A DNA stretch of 64,000 nucleotides from Mesorhizobium shangrilense (lineage in GTDB: Bacteria > Pseudomonadota > Alphaproteobacteria > Rhizobiales > Rhizobiaceae), in assembly GCF_040537815.1 (NCBI RefSeq), contig NZ_JBEWSZ010000005.1:1-64000 (forward strand). The letters are read 5' to 3'. Every line of letters begins with the position of its first letter. Position 1 is the first letter of the stretch. The notes beneath the pieces are model-generated. The model did no database searches. It was not told where the DNA came from and saw only the letters and a list, made by a program, of their open reading frames with translations. Shown in pieces: positions 22,070-31,287 of the stretch. Made by a program: the position numbers and the translations under genes.

Positions 22070-23110
22070 ATGAAAAGATTTACAGCCGCCATCCTGGCGG
22101 GTGTCGCCATGTCGCTGACGCTCGTGTCGGTCGCGCAGGCAAAGGGCAAGGTCATCGGCGTTTCCTGGTCGAACTTCCAGGAAGAGCGCTGGAAGACCGA
22201 TGAGGCCGCCATGAAGAAGGCGATCGAGGCAGCTGGCGACAAGTATATTTCCGCCGATGCGCAGTCCAACCCGGGCAAGCAGCTGACCGACGTCGAAAGC
22301 CTGATCTCGCAGGGCGCCAATGCGCTGATCATCCTGGCGCAGGATGCCTCGGCCATCGGCCCGGCCGTGCAGAAGGCGCTGGACGAAGGCATTCCGGTTG
22401 TCGGCTATGACCGTCTGATCGAGAACAAGGACGTCTTCTACCTCACCTTCGACAACAAGGAAGTCGGCCGCATGCAGGCCCGCGAAGTGTTCAAGGTGAA
22501 GCCGGAAGGCAACTACGTCTTCATCAAGGGCTCGGGCGCCGATCCGAACGCCGACTTCCTGTTCTCGGGTTCGATGGAAGTGCTCAAGGCAGCCATCGAC
22601 AGCGGCAAGATCAAGAATGTCGGCGAGGCCTACACCGATGGCTGGCTGCCGGCCAACGCCCAGAAGAACATGGAACAGTTCCTGACCGCCAACGACAACA
22701 AGGTCGATGCGGTGGTCGCGGCCAATGACGGCACCGCCGGCGGCGTCGTCGCCGCGCTGACGGCGCAGGGCCTGGCTGGAACCGTGCCGGTATCGGGCCA
22801 GGACGGCGACCACGCCGCGCTGAACCGTATCGCACTGGGCACGCAGACCGTGTCGGTGTGGAAGGACGCGCGCGAGCTGGGCAAGAATGCCGCCGAGATC
22901 GCTTCGCAGCTGGCCGACGGCAAGAAGATGACCGACGTCGCCGGTGAGAAGGACTTCACCACGCCTGGCGGCAACACCGTCAAGTCGTTGTTCCTGACCC
23001 CGGTCGCCATCACCAAGGCCAACCTCAACCTCGTCATCGACGCCGGTTGGATCAAGAAGGACGAGGTTTGCGCTGGCGTGGCGGCAGGCACCGTTCCCGC
23101 CTGCAACTAA
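22070..23110 (+). CDS. xylF: Xylose-type ABC transporter substrate-binding protein
   Basis: 346 residues from ATG 22070 after GGGAGGATAAT. The signal peptide ([20 protein letters not shown], cleavage after AQA) leads into a periplasmic sugar-binding fold: [55 protein letters not shown] and [19 protein letters not shown] match XylF closely. It binds D-xylose or a similar pentose. It is regulated with the divergent ROK repressor, and a strong hairpin follows it. Substrate identity is by family resemblance. Confidence 0.92.
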   Translation: MKRFTAAILAGVAMSLTLVSVAQAKGKVIGVSWSNFQEERWKTDEAAMKKAIEAAGDKYISADAQSNPGKQLTDVESLISQGANALIILAQDASAIGPAVQKALDEGIPVVGYDRLIENKDVFYLTFDNKEVGRMQAREVFKVKPEGNYVFIKGSGADPNADFLFSGSMEVLKAAIDSGKIKNVGEAYTDGWLPANAQKNMEQFLTANDNKVDAVVAANDGTAGGVVAALTAQGLAGTVPVSGQDGDHAALNRIALGTQTVSVWKDARELGKNAAEIASQLADGKKMTDVAGEKDFTTPGGNTVKSLFLTPVAITKANLNLVIDAGWIKKDEVCAGVAAGTVPACN

Positions 23111-23139
23111 GAGGCAGGACGAACTCTGCTCGATCTCAG

Positions 23140-23168
23140 CGCCGCGGCTCCAAAAGCCGCGGCGTTTT
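23140..23168 (+). terminator. Hairpin between xylF and xylH (attenuator)
   Basis: A perfect 10-bp GC stem (23140-23149 with 23155-23164) with loop CCAAA, followed by TTTT. Lying between the binding-protein and permease genes, it is likely a partial terminator favouring xylF mRNA, as also seen after pstS. Confidence 0.75.
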
Positions 23169-23259
23169 CTCAAAAAGATTTGTGTTTCCGCCTCGGGCGA
23201 GTAGCCTCTAGGCTGGTTTTCGGCATCCGCGTCAGACGGCAAGCCGTTGGGAGGAAATC

Positions 23260-24612
23260 ATGACCGACACAACGTCCACCCCGCAGGCCGATACCGCGCG
23301 GGCCTCCGAACTTGGCGCGGTTGCCCGTTTCCTGAAGGCAACGGAGATCGATACACGCATGCTCGGCATGGTCGGCGCGCTGCTGGTCATCTGGATCGGC
23401 TTGCACGTCATTTCCAGCATGCGCCTCGGCGTCAATCCGCTCGATTTCGACAGCCGCACGTTTCTCACACCGCGCAATCTCTGGAACCTGTCGGTGCAGA
23501 CATCCGCCGTCGCCATCATGGCTTGCGGCATGGTGCTGGTCATCGTCATGCGCAACATCGATCTCTCCGTCGGCTCAGCCGAGGGCGTCATCGGCATGGT
23601 GATGGGCTTTGCGCAAGTGCATTTCCTGGTGCGGTTTGTCGGCCTCGAACTCGGCAATCCGTGGATCTGGGTCCTGGCGCTGTTGATCGGCCTGGCGCTC
23701 GGCTTGTTGATCGGTGCCTTCCAGGGCTTCATCATCGCCTATCTCGAAGTGCCGGCCTTCATCGTGACGCTGGGTGGCCTGCTGATCTGGCGCGGTGCCG
23801 CCTGGTGGGTAACCAGCGGCCAGACCGTGGCCCCGCTCGACGCCACCTTCCAGCTGATGGGCGGCGGGCCGGCCGGATCGATCGGCGCGACATGGAGCTG
23901 GGTTGTCGGCATCGTCGCCTGTCTTGCCGTGGTGTTCGCGCTGTTCAACGGGCGCGTGCAGCGCAAGCGTTTTCGTTTTCCGTTGCGTCCGATCTGGGCC
24001 GAGACATTGCTTGGCGTGGTCACCTGCGCGCTCATCCTGGGCGCGGTCTGGCTTGCCAATTCCTATCCGTGGCCGATCGGCATCGTGAACCGGTACGCGG
24101 CGGCCAATAACATCACCGTTCCCGACGGTGGCCTGTTCATCGCCCACGGCATCGCCATTCCAGTGCTGATGGCCGTAGCGGTCGGCCTTATCATGACCTT
24201 CATCACCAACCGCACGCGCTTCGGCCGCTATGTCTTCGCCATCGGCGGCAATCCGGAAGCCGCCAACCTCGCCGGCATCAACACGCGCTGGATCACGATG
24301 AAGGTGTTCATGATCATGGGCGTGCTGGCGACGATCGCCGCGGCGATCTCGTCGGCCCGGCAGAATTCGTCCACCAACGTGCTTGGAACGCTGGACGAAC
24401 TGCTGGTCATCGCCGCCGCCGTCATCGGCGGCACGTCGCTGGCCGGCGGCTCGGGAACGATCATCGGCGCCATGCTCGGCGCACTCCTGATGCAGTCGCT
24501 GCAGTCCGGCATGGTGCTGCTTGGTGTCGACTCGCCGCTGCAGAGTATCGTCGTCGGCGCCGTGCTAGTCATCGCCGTCTGGCTCGACACTGTTTACCGC
24601 AAGCGCGTTTAG
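23260..24612 (+). CDS. xylH: Xylose-type ABC transporter permease
   Basis: 450 residues with about ten or more hydrophobic helices. The family blocks are [20 protein letters not shown] near residue 87-106, [20 protein letters not shown], and the C-terminal [20 protein letters not shown]. It forms the sugar channel, working with the ATPase 13 nt downstream. The length exceeds that of ribose-type permeases and fits XylH. Confidence 0.92.
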   Translation: MTDTTSTPQADTARASELGAVARFLKATEIDTRMLGMVGALLVIWIGLHVISSMRLGVNPLDFDSRTFLTPRNLWNLSVQTSAVAIMACGMVLVIVMRNIDLSVGSAEGVIGMVMGFAQVHFLVRFVGLELGNPWIWVLALLIGLALGLLIGAFQGFIIAYLEVPAFIVTLGGLLIWRGAAWWVTSGQTVAPLDATFQLMGGGPAGSIGATWSWVVGIVACLAVVFALFNGRVQRKRFRFPLRPIWAETLLGVVTCALILGAVWLANSYPWPIGIVNRYAAANNITVPDGGLFIAHGIAIPVLMAVAVGLIMTFITNRTRFGRYVFAIGGNPEAANLAGINTRWITMKVFMIMGVLATIAAAISSARQNSSTNVLGTLDELLVIAAAVIGGTSLAGGSGTIIGAMLGALLMQSLQSGMVLLGVDSPLQSIVVGAVLVIAVWLDTVYRKRV

Positions 24613-24625
24613 GGGAGGCATCGCC

Positions 24626-25426
24626 ATGATTGACAAGACTGCTCCTGCAGCCACCGCGCTGATCGACATGCGCAACATCTCGATCGCCTTTGGCGGCATC
24701 CGTGCTGTCGACGACGCGTCGATAGACCTTTTCCCCGGTGAAGTCGTGGCGCTGCTCGGCCACAATGGCGCCGGCAAGTCGACGCTGATCAAGATCCTGT
24801 CCGGGGCCTACAAGCGCGATGCCGGCCAGATATTCGTCAATGGCCAGGAGGCTTCGATCTCCAACCCACGCGACGCCAAGAAATACGGCATCGAAACGAT
24901 CTACCAGACGCTGGCGCTGGCCGACAATGTCGATGCCGCCGCCAATCTCTTCCTTGGCCGCGAAATCATGACTGCCTATGGCACGCTCGACGATGTCGCC
25001 ATGGAGGCCGAGGCGCGCAAGGTGATGGGCCGACTCAATCCGCGTTTCCAGCGCTTCAAGGAGCCGGTGATCAAGCTCTCTGGCGGCCAGCGACAGTCGG
25101 TGGCGATCGCGCGCGCTATCCTGTTCAACGCGCGCATCCTGATCATGGATGAGCCGACTGCGGCACTCGGGCCCCAGGAGACGGCCCAGGTCGGTGAACT
25201 GGTCAAGCAGCTCAAGGCGGATGGCATCGGCATCTTCCTGATCAGCCACGACATCCACGACGTGTTCGAGCTTGCCGACCGCGTCTGCGTCATGAAGAAC
25301 GGCCAAGTGGTCGGCACGGCACGCACCAGTGACGTGACCCAGGACGAGGTGCTCGGCATGATCATCCTCGGCAAGTGCCCGCCCGGCGCCATTCCTGGAC
25401 CAGGCGCGCTGAAGATCGCCGCCTGA
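24626..25426 (+). CDS. xylG: Sugar ABC transporter ATPase, single cassette
   Basis: 266 residues holding one ATP-binding cassette: Walker [10 protein letters not shown], signature [15 protein letters not shown], Walker [14 protein letters not shown] and switch His in [11 protein letters not shown]. Classical XylG/RbsA proteins carry two fused cassettes and about 500 residues; this half-size form is like FrcA of rhizobia and must act as a dimer. It is last in the operon with xylF and xylH. Confidence 0.9.
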   Translation: MIDKTAPAATALIDMRNISIAFGGIRAVDDASIDLFPGEVVALLGHNGAGKSTLIKILSGAYKRDAGQIFVNGQEASISNPRDAKKYGIETIYQTLALADNVDAAANLFLGREIMTAYGTLDDVAMEAEARKVMGRLNPRFQRFKEPVIKLSGGQRQSVAIARAILFNARILIMDEPTAALGPQETAQVGELVKQLKADGIGIFLISHDIHDVFELADRVCVMKNGQVVGTARTSDVTQDEVLGMIILGKCPPGAIPGPGALKIAA

Positions 25427-25594
25427 AAAAACGGCGGAGCGAGATTGGTAAACCCGGCTGTCCTCACGGATCGGCAGCCGGCTAATTGCCGATCATGTGA
25501 TATGCCAGTGATGCCGATGGTTTGGCCCCGGCATTGTGTTGGTGGGGGGACTTGCCCATAAAGGTGGCGAACCGCTCACGGGCCGCATTATCCA

Positions 25595-27217
25595 TTGAAG
25601 AAATTCTTTCCGATCGTTGCCTTCATCGCCGTCGCACTGATCAGCCTGACGATGGCCGGGTTCGCCTATTTCGCCACACAGGAAGCGGCGCGCATCAAGT
25701 TCGAGGCGGCGGCCGACGATGCGCTCAACCGGATCGAAAGCCGCATCGACCTGCATCTCTCCTTGCTGCGTTCGACCCAGGCGCTGTTCGACGCCCGCAA
25801 CGGCGACATTTCACAGAACGAATTCAAGGCGTTCTTCAAGGCGCTCGACGTCGACAACAATTTCGCCGGCCTGCGCGGCATAGGCTTCCTCAGGCTGGTG
25901 AAGGCTGGTGACGAGGCTGCGGTTGAACGCGATATCCTGCGCGACCAGGGTGTGGCCCATGCGGTTTATCCGGATACGACGCTGCCCTGGCGCGCGCCCA
26001 TCGTCCTGTTCGAGCCGCTGGATCCTTCCAACCGGTCCAGTATCGGCTACGACATGTTCACCGAACCGGTGCGGCGCGAGGCGATCGAGAAGGCCATGGC
26101 CGACGATCAGCAGCACGCCAGCGGTCTCGTGCAACTCGGCCAGGGCACCGGCGCGGCGCAGGTTTTCACAGGCTTCCTGGTCTTTGTGCGGCTCAATGTC
26201 GAAACAGCGCCGGACGTCATCAACGCGTCGAGGTCCTCGACAGCCGGTTTTCTCTATGCCGCCTTTCGCGCCGAGGACCTGTTCCAGGTCGCGCTCAGCC
26301 GAGTGCCGCTGCTGCCGGTCAATACCGAGATTTATGATGGCGCGGTGAAGGCCGAGAATCTTTTGTTCCGGTCGGAAACGCCGCCTGTTTCCCTGTTCGG
26401 GGACAGGCTTCTGGTCACCCGCAAGATCATGGTGGCCGGCCGGCCATGGACCGTCCAGTTCCGGCCGACAAGCGCCTTCTCGCAACCATCCTCGCGCGCC
26501 ATTCCCGTCATGCTTGGATTGTTCGGGCTGTTGCTGGCTGGCGCCATCGCCCTGGTGGCGCGCTATCAGGAGCGTGCCTATGACGCTGTCTCGCTGCTGC
26601 ACGAGACGACCGAAAAGAGCCTGCAGGAAAAGGATTTGATGCTGCAGGAGATGAAGCATCGCATCAAGAATTCGATTACACGGGTTCTGGCGATCGCGCG
26701 CCAGACGGCGTCGCGCGCCGCCGACGTCAACGAGTTCTCATCGTCCTTCTCCGCCCGGCTGCAGGCGATGGCCGCTTCGCAGGACATGCTGACGCGCTCG
26801 CGGTGGCAGAAGGCCGATCTTGGTGACCTCCTGCGCATCGAACTTGGCCAGGTGTTCGGCAAGGAACTTCCCGAAGGACTTCTGTCGGGGCCGGAGGTGC
26901 AGCTCGACGAGACGACGACGCAGGCGCTCGGCCTGACCTTTCACGAACTGGCGACGAACGCGCTGAAATATGGCGAGGCCGGCAATTCCGTAGGTGCGCT
27001 GAAAGTCGACTGGTCGCTCGAAGGGCATGGGCGCGACAGGACGCTGGCCCTCAATTGGCGGGAAGCCGGGCAGAAGAAACTGGAAATGCCAACCAAGACC
27101 GGTTTTGGCACCAAGCTGATCGACCTCAACGTGACGCGCGAATTGCGCGGCACGATCAAGCGCGATTTTCATGCCAATGGTCTGACTGTGGAAATAAGGA
27201 TTCCGCTGACGGCTTAA
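25595..27217 (+). CDS. Membrane CHASE-domain HWE/HisKA_2 sensor kinase
   Basis: 540 residues. TM1 (about 5-28) and TM2 (about 303-323, VMLGLFGLLLAGAIALVARY) flank a periplasmic CHASE domain with GLRGIGFLRLVKAGDEAAVE and YPDTTLPWRAPIVLFEPLDP. The cytosolic part has the HisKA_2-type phosphorylation block LQEMKHRIKNSITRVLAIAR (His355) and an ATPase domain with FHELATNALKYGEAG. Kinases of this class commonly feed PhyR, encoded 4 kb away (inference). The only start in frame is TTG at 25595, since a stop lies at 25559. No EcfG site precedes it. Confidence 0.88.
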   Translation: MKKFFPIVAFIAVALISLTMAGFAYFATQEAARIKFEAAADDALNRIESRIDLHLSLLRSTQALFDARNGDISQNEFKAFFKALDVDNNFAGLRGIGFLRLVKAGDEAAVERDILRDQGVAHAVYPDTTLPWRAPIVLFEPLDPSNRSSIGYDMFTEPVRREAIEKAMADDQQHASGLVQLGQGTGAAQVFTGFLVFVRLNVETAPDVINASRSSTAGFLYAAFRAEDLFQVALSRVPLLPVNTEIYDGAVKAENLLFRSETPPVSLFGDRLLVTRKIMVAGRPWTVQFRPTSAFSQPSSRAIPVMLGLFGLLLAGAIALVARYQERAYDAVSLLHETTEKSLQEKDLMLQEMKHRIKNSITRVLAIARQTASRAADVNEFSSSFSARLQAMAASQDMLTRSRWQKADLGDLLRIELGQVFGKELPEGLLSGPEVQLDETTTQALGLTFHELATNALKYGEAGNSVGALKVDWSLEGHGRDRTLALNWREAGQKKLEMPTKTGFGTKLIDLNVTRELRGTIKRDFHANGLTVEIRIPLTA

Positions 27218-27317
27218 CCCCCAGACAGGCATGACCTTGTCCATGCACCCACTATCCCAAAACCTCTGCGTGCTTCCAGGCCACATGTATTGGGGTGTGC
27301 AGACATGGAATGGAGGT

Positions 27318-27343
27318 CCGGAAGCCGGCGAACCGGCTTCCGG
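27318..27343. terminator. Strong hairpin between convergent genes
   Basis: A perfect 11-bp stem (27318-27328 with 27333-27343) and a 4-nt loop between two convergent genes. Neither side has a long T-run, so termination may be weak or Rho-assisted. Confidence 0.55.
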
Positions 27344-27367
27344 ATTCAAATCTTGATTATCGCTGAA

Positions 27368-27625
27368 CTAGTTGCAGCGGGCCGTGTAGGTGAAGGGGCG
27401 ACCGTGACGATCATGACCACGATACACGCAACGGCCATTGCGCAGATTGCGCACCAGCAGGCCGGAACCTGCACCGACAGCCGCACCGATCAGCGCGCCC
27501 TTGCCGCCGCCGACCAAGCCACCGACGCCGGCGCCAATCAAGCCGCCACCGACCACATCCTGCTCGGTGGTGGTACAGCCGCTCAGCGCAGCTACCGCGG
27601 CCACGGCGATAATAATCTTCCGCAT
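27368..27625 (-). CDS. Glycine-zipper lipoprotein
   Basis: 85 residues from ATG 27625 after GAGGAG. The signal MRKIIIAVAAVAALSGC ends in a lipobox, giving a lipidated Cys17. It is followed by a glycine-zipper membrane segment (GGGLIGAGVGGLVGGGKGAL) and a short C-terminal tail CVYRGHDRHGRPFTYTARC. This is the 17-kDa-antigen-like type of outer-membrane-associated protein found widely in Rhizobiales. It precedes the stress-gene cluster but has no EcfG motif itself. Confidence 0.8.
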   Translation of the reverse strand: MRKIIIAVAAVAALSGCTTTEQDVVGGGLIGAGVGGLVGGGKGALIGAAVGAGSGLLVRNLRNGRCVYRGHDRHGRPFTYTARCN

Positions 27626-27709
27626 AGAGTCACTCCTCACTTTGTGTCCTCACTTCAATAAGCTCCAACCGCTATTTATCATGAAATAACAGTCTTTGCC
27701 CGCTCGATT

Positions 27710-28036
27710 TTATTGTTGGCTAAGATAGTCTTTTTCGGGACGCGTCCCGCTGGATGCCAGCAGCAGATTGGAAATCTCGAGGGAGGCATCAAGCGTCCCG
27801 TCGGGTCGCACGTTCCACGCGATCTTGTTGTAATCATCCTCCAGCGCCGGATCGACCGGCAGGCATTTCGCAACGATATGCTCAGCCTGGCCCTGGACAT
27901 CGCCCAAGGCGAAGGGCCGTTCGGCGGTACATTCGGCAGCCGTCTCAAAAATGCTCACCGGAACGGACAATTCGCGGCACTCGGTCATGTTGCTTGAACA
28001 GCCAATAACGAGCAGCAAGGCGGCGATGTGTTCCAT
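27710..28036 (-). CDS. Stress-regulated small lipoprotein/secreted protein
   Basis: 108 residues from ATG 28036. A short hydrophobic leader MEHIAALLLVIGC ends in a Cys that could be a lipobox. The mature part has conserved-looking SVPVSIFETAAECTAERPFA and AEHIVAKCLPVDPALEDDYN. An exact EcfG promoter sits 25 nt before the start, so transcription is expected under general stress. The biochemical role is unknown. Confidence 0.65.
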   Translation of the reverse strand: MEHIAALLLVIGCSSNMTECRELSVPVSIFETAAECTAERPFALGDVQGQAEHIVAKCLPVDPALEDDYNKIAWNVRPDGTLDASLEISNLLLASSGTRPEKDYLSQQ

Positions 28037-28060
28037 GGCGACATGTCCTCTCGCCATAAC

Positions 28061-28085
28061 AACGACTCAAAACCGCCAAAGTTCC
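28061..28085 (-). promoter_or_regulatory. Predicted EcfG promoter for 28036 gene
   Basis: On the minus strand GGAAC (28081-28085) is followed after 16 nt by CGTT (28061-28064), an exact consensus match, 25 nt before the start codon. Confidence 0.8.
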
Positions 28086-28168
28086 TGCGGTAGCAAGCTA
28101 GTCAACGAATAATTGGACGCCGGTTACACGCACTGCCGCCAACGCATGCCGCCGCTCCTGTCCCGCAA

Positions 28169-28342
28169 TCAGAACAGCTGGAAGGCTGCCACCAATAGGA
28201 CCGCCGCGATCAGTGCGAATGCGGCGAGGCGGAGAGCGAGGTGGGAGGTTCGTGGCGCGGGTGAGGCAGGTAATTCCGGGTCCTGAAACTCGCCCATCGA
28301 AACGCGGGCGGCCTGTTCCAGTCTGTTCATGTCGGCAACCAT
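28169..28342 (-). CDS. Small membrane protein under stress control (57 aa)
   Basis: About 57 residues, start chosen at ATG 28342 because GGGGAGG lies at proper distance; ATGs at 28351 and 28330 are alternatives. A charged N-terminus (NRLEQAARVSMGEFQDPE) precedes a single C-terminal membrane helix (ALRLAAFALIAAVLLVAAFQ). An exact EcfG promoter lies 36 nt upstream. The function is unknown; such small single-helix proteins are frequent in general stress regulons. Confidence 0.65.
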   Translation of the reverse strand: MVADMNRLEQAARVSMGEFQDPELPASPAPRTSHLALRLAAFALIAAVLLVAAFQLF

Positions 28343-28377
28343 CAAAACCATTCCTCCCCTACCGCGCTGCGAATCGG

Positions 28378-28402
28378 AACGTCCAGAGGACAGGCAGGTT
28401 CC
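28378..28402 (-). promoter_or_regulatory. Predicted EcfG promoter for 28342 gene
   Basis: Minus-strand GGAAC (28398-28402), 16-nt spacer, CGTT (28378-28381). Exact consensus, 36 nt before the chosen start. Confidence 0.8.
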
Positions 28403-28482
28403 AGCGATATCTGGGAAATACAGTGTGGGATGTTATGGTAAATAGCCGGTTAAGGTTTGCGTGACGCCGGGTGTCCGCCCAG

Positions 28483-29514
28483 TCAGTCTGTCTCGAAATT
28501 GCCGTGGGGAACGACGAGGCGGTATTCGAGGCGGCCAGCCGTGATTTCAAGCGTTGCCGTGCCATTCAGCGATGCCGGCACGACCCGCTCGAGGGCGACG
28601 CTGCCAAAGCGTTTCTCGCTGCGCTGATTGTCATTGGCCCCGATCGCCTCGGCCCAGGTCAATGACAGGGCGGCTTCACCGGCGGAAACGGCCATGAGAT
28701 TGGCGGTCACCTCGACAAAGCCGCCTGGCCGCGACAGGGCGCCATAGCTGACGGAATTGACGGCGAGCTCATGCATGGCCAAGCCGATATGCAGGGCCGC
28801 ATTGGGATTGAGATATGGATTGACCCCCTGGAAACGCAAGCTGCGCACGGGATCAGCTCCGTAGCGGCCGACCTGGCCGGACACCAGTTCGCGAAGAGCC
28901 GCCCCGCGCCAGTTGGAGGACGTCACCAGATCCTGGGACGACGCGAGCGATTGCAGCCGGCCACGAAAGCGCGTCAGGAAATCGCCGATGGTGTCAGAGT
29001 AGCGGCCGGTCTGGGTGGCGATGCTCTGGATGATGGCCAGGAGATTTTTCGAGCGATGGCTGACTTCGCGCAACAGCGTCTTCAGGGTCTGTTCGCGACG
29101 CTTCTGCTCGGTCGTTTCGACCATTGTGGTGACAACGCCCTGCACTGTGCCGCTGTCGCCATGGTCGGCGTCTATCCATACCTGGAACCAGCGAACGCCG
29201 TCTTCGGCGGGAACGCTGAGTTCGAGACGCTCCGCGTTTCCGGACGCCATGACGTTGCGTTTGGTCACGTCGATGCGCTCTGCCTGGGCCAGCGGCAGGA
29301 TGCCGTTGCTGTCAGCGCTGTCGGCCCATGGCGCACGCATGTTGCGCGCCCATACGGTCTTCAACTCGCGATCCTGGTAAAGTACGGAAATGCCGGCATT
29401 GTGCAGCGCGTGCAGGAGGGCCCGGCCGAGCTGCATTCCACTTTCGGCGGGATGCAAGGCGATGATCTCATCGCTCTGCCTGCCCTCTTTGATGTCTCCG
29501 GCCTTGGAACGCAT
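28483..29514 (-). CDS. Soluble PAS-HWE histidine kinase, stress-regulated
   Basis: 343 residues, no membrane helix. A PAS-like sensor (GISVLYQDRELKTVWARNMR to VTTMVETTEQ) is followed by the HWE-type phosphorylation block LLREVSHRSKNLLAIIQSIA with His153 and an ATPase domain with GLAMHELAVNSVSYGALS. HWE kinases are the usual inputs to PhyR. Its own gene carries an exact EcfG promoter ending 29 nt before the start, implying feedback. No receiver domain is attached. Confidence 0.88.
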   Translation of the reverse strand: MRSKAGDIKEGRQSDEIIALHPAESGMQLGRALLHALHNAGISVLYQDRELKTVWARNMRAPWADSADSNGILPLAQAERIDVTKRNVMASGNAERLELSVPAEDGVRWFQVWIDADHGDSGTVQGVVTTMVETTEQKRREQTLKTLLREVSHRSKNLLAIIQSIATQTGRYSDTIGDFLTRFRGRLQSLASSQDLVTSSNWRGAALRELVSGQVGRYGADPVRSLRFQGVNPYLNPNAALHIGLAMHELAVNSVSYGALSRPGGFVEVTANLMAVSAGEAALSLTWAEAIGANDNQRSEKRFGSVALERVVPASLNGTATLEITAGRLEYRLVVPHGNFETD

Positions 29515-29542
29515 CGCTTGTTATGTCCACCCAGTTCAGCTG

Positions 29543-29567
29543 AACGGCCCACTGACAAATGGGTTCC
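29543..29567 (-). promoter_or_regulatory. Predicted EcfG promoter for HWE kinase
   Basis: Minus-strand GGAAC (29563-29567), 16-nt spacer, CGTT (29543-29546). Exact consensus, 29 nt before the kinase start. A second nearby GGAAC (29594-29598 region) has no CGTT at the right distance. Confidence 0.78.
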
Positions 29568-29699
29568 CAAGAAGGAGCAGGTTCCGGTCCCCCAAAAGCG
29601 GTCCGCCGAGCGGCGTCCTGTGAAGGATACCGCCCGGCGGTGGCTGGAAACCGTTTGAGGGGTGCGGCTTCCAGTGTTCGCTCAAGGTCCGCCTAGTCG

Positions 29700-29867
29700 T
29701 CACGCGCGCTTGAACAAGCCTGCGAGAAGCGAAATGACCAGGAAAGCGAGAAAGATGTAGAACAGGATCTGCGCTATCCCGGCCGATGAACCGACGATGC
29801 CTCCAAACCCGAGCGCGCCCGCGATGATCGCGACGACAAGAAAAACAAGCGCCCAGTAGAGCATCAT
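29700..29867 (-). CDS. DUF1328 small membrane protein (55 aa)
   Basis: The product opens [20 protein letters not shown] and continues through [20 protein letters not shown] to LAGLFKRA. The two hydrophobic helices and the near-invariant YWALVFLV / FGGIA-type pattern identify the DUF1328 (YtjA-like) family. The start is preceded by GAAGGAG. An exact EcfG promoter lies 27 nt upstream. Members are repeatedly stress-induced in bacteria, but the molecular role is unknown. Confidence 0.9.
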   Translation of the reverse strand: MMLYWALVFLVVAIIAGALGFGGIVGSSAGIAQILFYIFLAFLVISLLAGLFKRA

Positions 29868-29893
29868 CCATCTCCTTCAAATGGTGTCATAAA

Positions 29894-29918
29894 AACGTGG
29901 TTCGCCGCCGTTTGTTCC
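29894..29918 (-). promoter_or_regulatory. Predicted EcfG promoter for DUF1328 gene
   Basis: Minus-strand GGAAC (29914-29918), 16-nt spacer, CGTT (29894-29897). Exact consensus, 27 nt before the start. Confidence 0.82.
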
Positions 29919-30064
29919 ACCATTGGCCGAAAAAGACGAGCCTGCAAATCGCCCGAGAAGCCTGATGGGCACGGAAAATTCTCGGCGATGCCGACCAATC
30001 ATGAAGAAGGCCGCCCGATGCAGTGCATCGAGCGGCCCTTTTCATGCATTCGATGGCAGGAAGG

Positions 30065-30859
30065 CTATGCCGCGGCCTTCGCCTGCCGGTCGAAAAACAG
30101 CGCCTGGCTGATCAAGGCCTTGACCATATCCGGGTTGAACGGCTTGGTGACCAGGAACGCTGGCTCAGGCCGCTCGCCAGTCAGCAAGCGTTCGGGGAAG
30201 GCGGTGATGAAGATCACCGGCACGGAGGTGGATGAGAGGATCTCGTTGACGGCTTCGATGCCGGAGCTGCCGTCGGCAAGCTGGATGTCGGCCAGAATCA
30301 TCTTCGGTCGTGTCTTGCCAAACAGCGTCACCGCCTCGGCATGGGTGCGCGCCGTTCCGACCACGCGATGGCCAAGACTTTCGACCATTTCCTCTATGTC
30401 CATGGCGATCAGCGGCTCGTCTTCGATGATCAGCACATCGGTCGCCACCTGGCGGGAAATCTCGTTGCTGGCCTGGGCCAGAAGCTCCGAGAATTCGGCG
30501 TCGCCGACATCGAGAATCTCCGCTGCCTCGTCTTCGGTGAATCCTTCGACCGCGACCAGCAGGAAAGCCTGGCGGGGGCGGGGGGCGATGGCATTGAGGT
30601 TTGCGGCCGCACGCTGTTCCCAGGCGGACTGGGCATGCTCCTGCGGAACGCGGATGGCGACCGAGGTGAAGAGCTTGGCGAATATCTTGTAGAGTGCGAT
30701 GCGGTCGTTCGATGCTTCCGGAAAGATATCGACATCGGTGATGAGGGCTTCAAGCATCGCGGCGACCAGCGCGTCGCCACTCTCCTGCGACCCGGAGACT
30801 GCCCGCGAAAAGCGGCGCAGGAACGGCAGGTGTGGAGCGATGGTTGCGGATAAACTCAT
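30065..30859 (-). CDS. phyR: General stress response regulator PhyR (anti-anti-sigma)
   Basis: 264 residues from ATG 30859. The N-terminal half is a sigma-factor-like domain (LPFLRRFSRAVSGSQESGDA; ARPRQAFLLVAVEGFTEDEA-type sequence), and the C-terminal half is a receiver (VLIIEDEPLIAMDIEEMVES, phospho-acceptor Asp191 in ILADIQLADG, conserved Lys in LVTKPFNPDM). When phosphorylated, PhyR's sigma-like domain captures NepR and frees EcfG. The divergent nepR-ecfG operon and its own EcfG promoter complete the known feedback loop. Confidence 0.97.
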   Translation of the reverse strand: MSLSATIAPHLPFLRRFSRAVSGSQESGDALVAAMLEALITDVDIFPEASNDRIALYKIFAKLFTSVAIRVPQEHAQSAWEQRAAANLNAIAPRPRQAFLLVAVEGFTEDEAAEILDVGDAEFSELLAQASNEISRQVATDVLIIEDEPLIAMDIEEMVESLGHRVVGTARTHAEAVTLFGKTRPKMILADIQLADGSSGIEAVNEILSSTSVPVIFITAFPERLLTGERPEPAFLVTKPFNPDMVKALISQALFFDRQAKAAA

Positions 30860-30931
30860 GATGAACGTCTCCCTCAGATGACGTGGTTGCATAGATTGCA
30901 GGTCAAGCTGATTGCAAGCCCCGGAACAACA

Positions 30932-30956
30932 AACGCCGTGTTTTGGAAAAAGTTCC
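30932..30956 (-). promoter_or_regulatory. Predicted EcfG promoter for phyR
   Basis: Minus-strand GGAAC (30952-30956), 16-nt spacer, CGTT (30932-30935). Exact consensus, about 73 nt before the phyR start. Its -35 lies only 10 nt from that of the divergent nepR promoter. Confidence 0.88.
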
Positions 30957-30966
30957 GGGCATCTGC

Positions 30967-30991
30967 GGAACTAATATGCGGGGAAGGCGTT
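30967..30991 (+). promoter_or_regulatory. Predicted EcfG promoter for nepR-ecfG
   Basis: GGAAC (30967-30971), 16-nt spacer, CGTT (30988-30991). Exact consensus, 90 nt before nepR, back to back with the phyR promoter. Confidence 0.9.
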
Positions 30992-31080
30992 TGAGGTCGG
31001 GATGGGCGACCAGACGAGGGTGCCGCTTGCCTTGTATTGTGTAGTATGGCGGCCTGGTAGCTGGGGGAATAAAGGGCGAA

Positions 31081-31284
31081 ATGAAGGATATGATGAAACA
31101 TACAATGGCTGGCGCCGTCGAAAGGCGCCGGGATGGTTCCGGCGACCCGCTTGGGCCGAACTCGGAAATTGGTCGTAAACTCAAGCAGTATTATGACGAG
31201 CTGGTCTCCGACGATGTGCCGGATCGCTTCGCCCAGCTGCTCAGCCAGCTGGAACAGGCAGAACCCGCGCAGAAGAAGGACTGA
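31081..31284 (+). CDS. nepR: Anti-sigma factor NepR
   Basis: 67 residues. The NepR core is visible as IGRKLKQYYDELVSDDVPDR followed by FAQLLSQLEQAE. NepR binds and silences EcfG until phosphorylated PhyR displaces it. The gene starts after AAAGGGCGAA and stops 3 nt before ecfG, so anti-sigma and sigma factor are made together. Short N-terminal alternatives (ATG at 31090 or 31093) exist. Confidence 0.93.
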   Translation: MKDMMKHTMAGAVERRRDGSGDPLGPNSEIGRKLKQYYDELVSDDVPDRFAQLLSQLEQAEPAQKKD

Positions 31285-31287
31285 GGC

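Noticed and set aside
25440..25594. EcfG promoter before the CHASE kinase
   Set aside because: No GGAAC found upstream, so it is not counted in the stress set.
29594..29598. Second GGAAC before the HWE kinase
   Set aside because: No CGTT at 16-17 nt; the nearer pair at 29543-29567 fits exactly.
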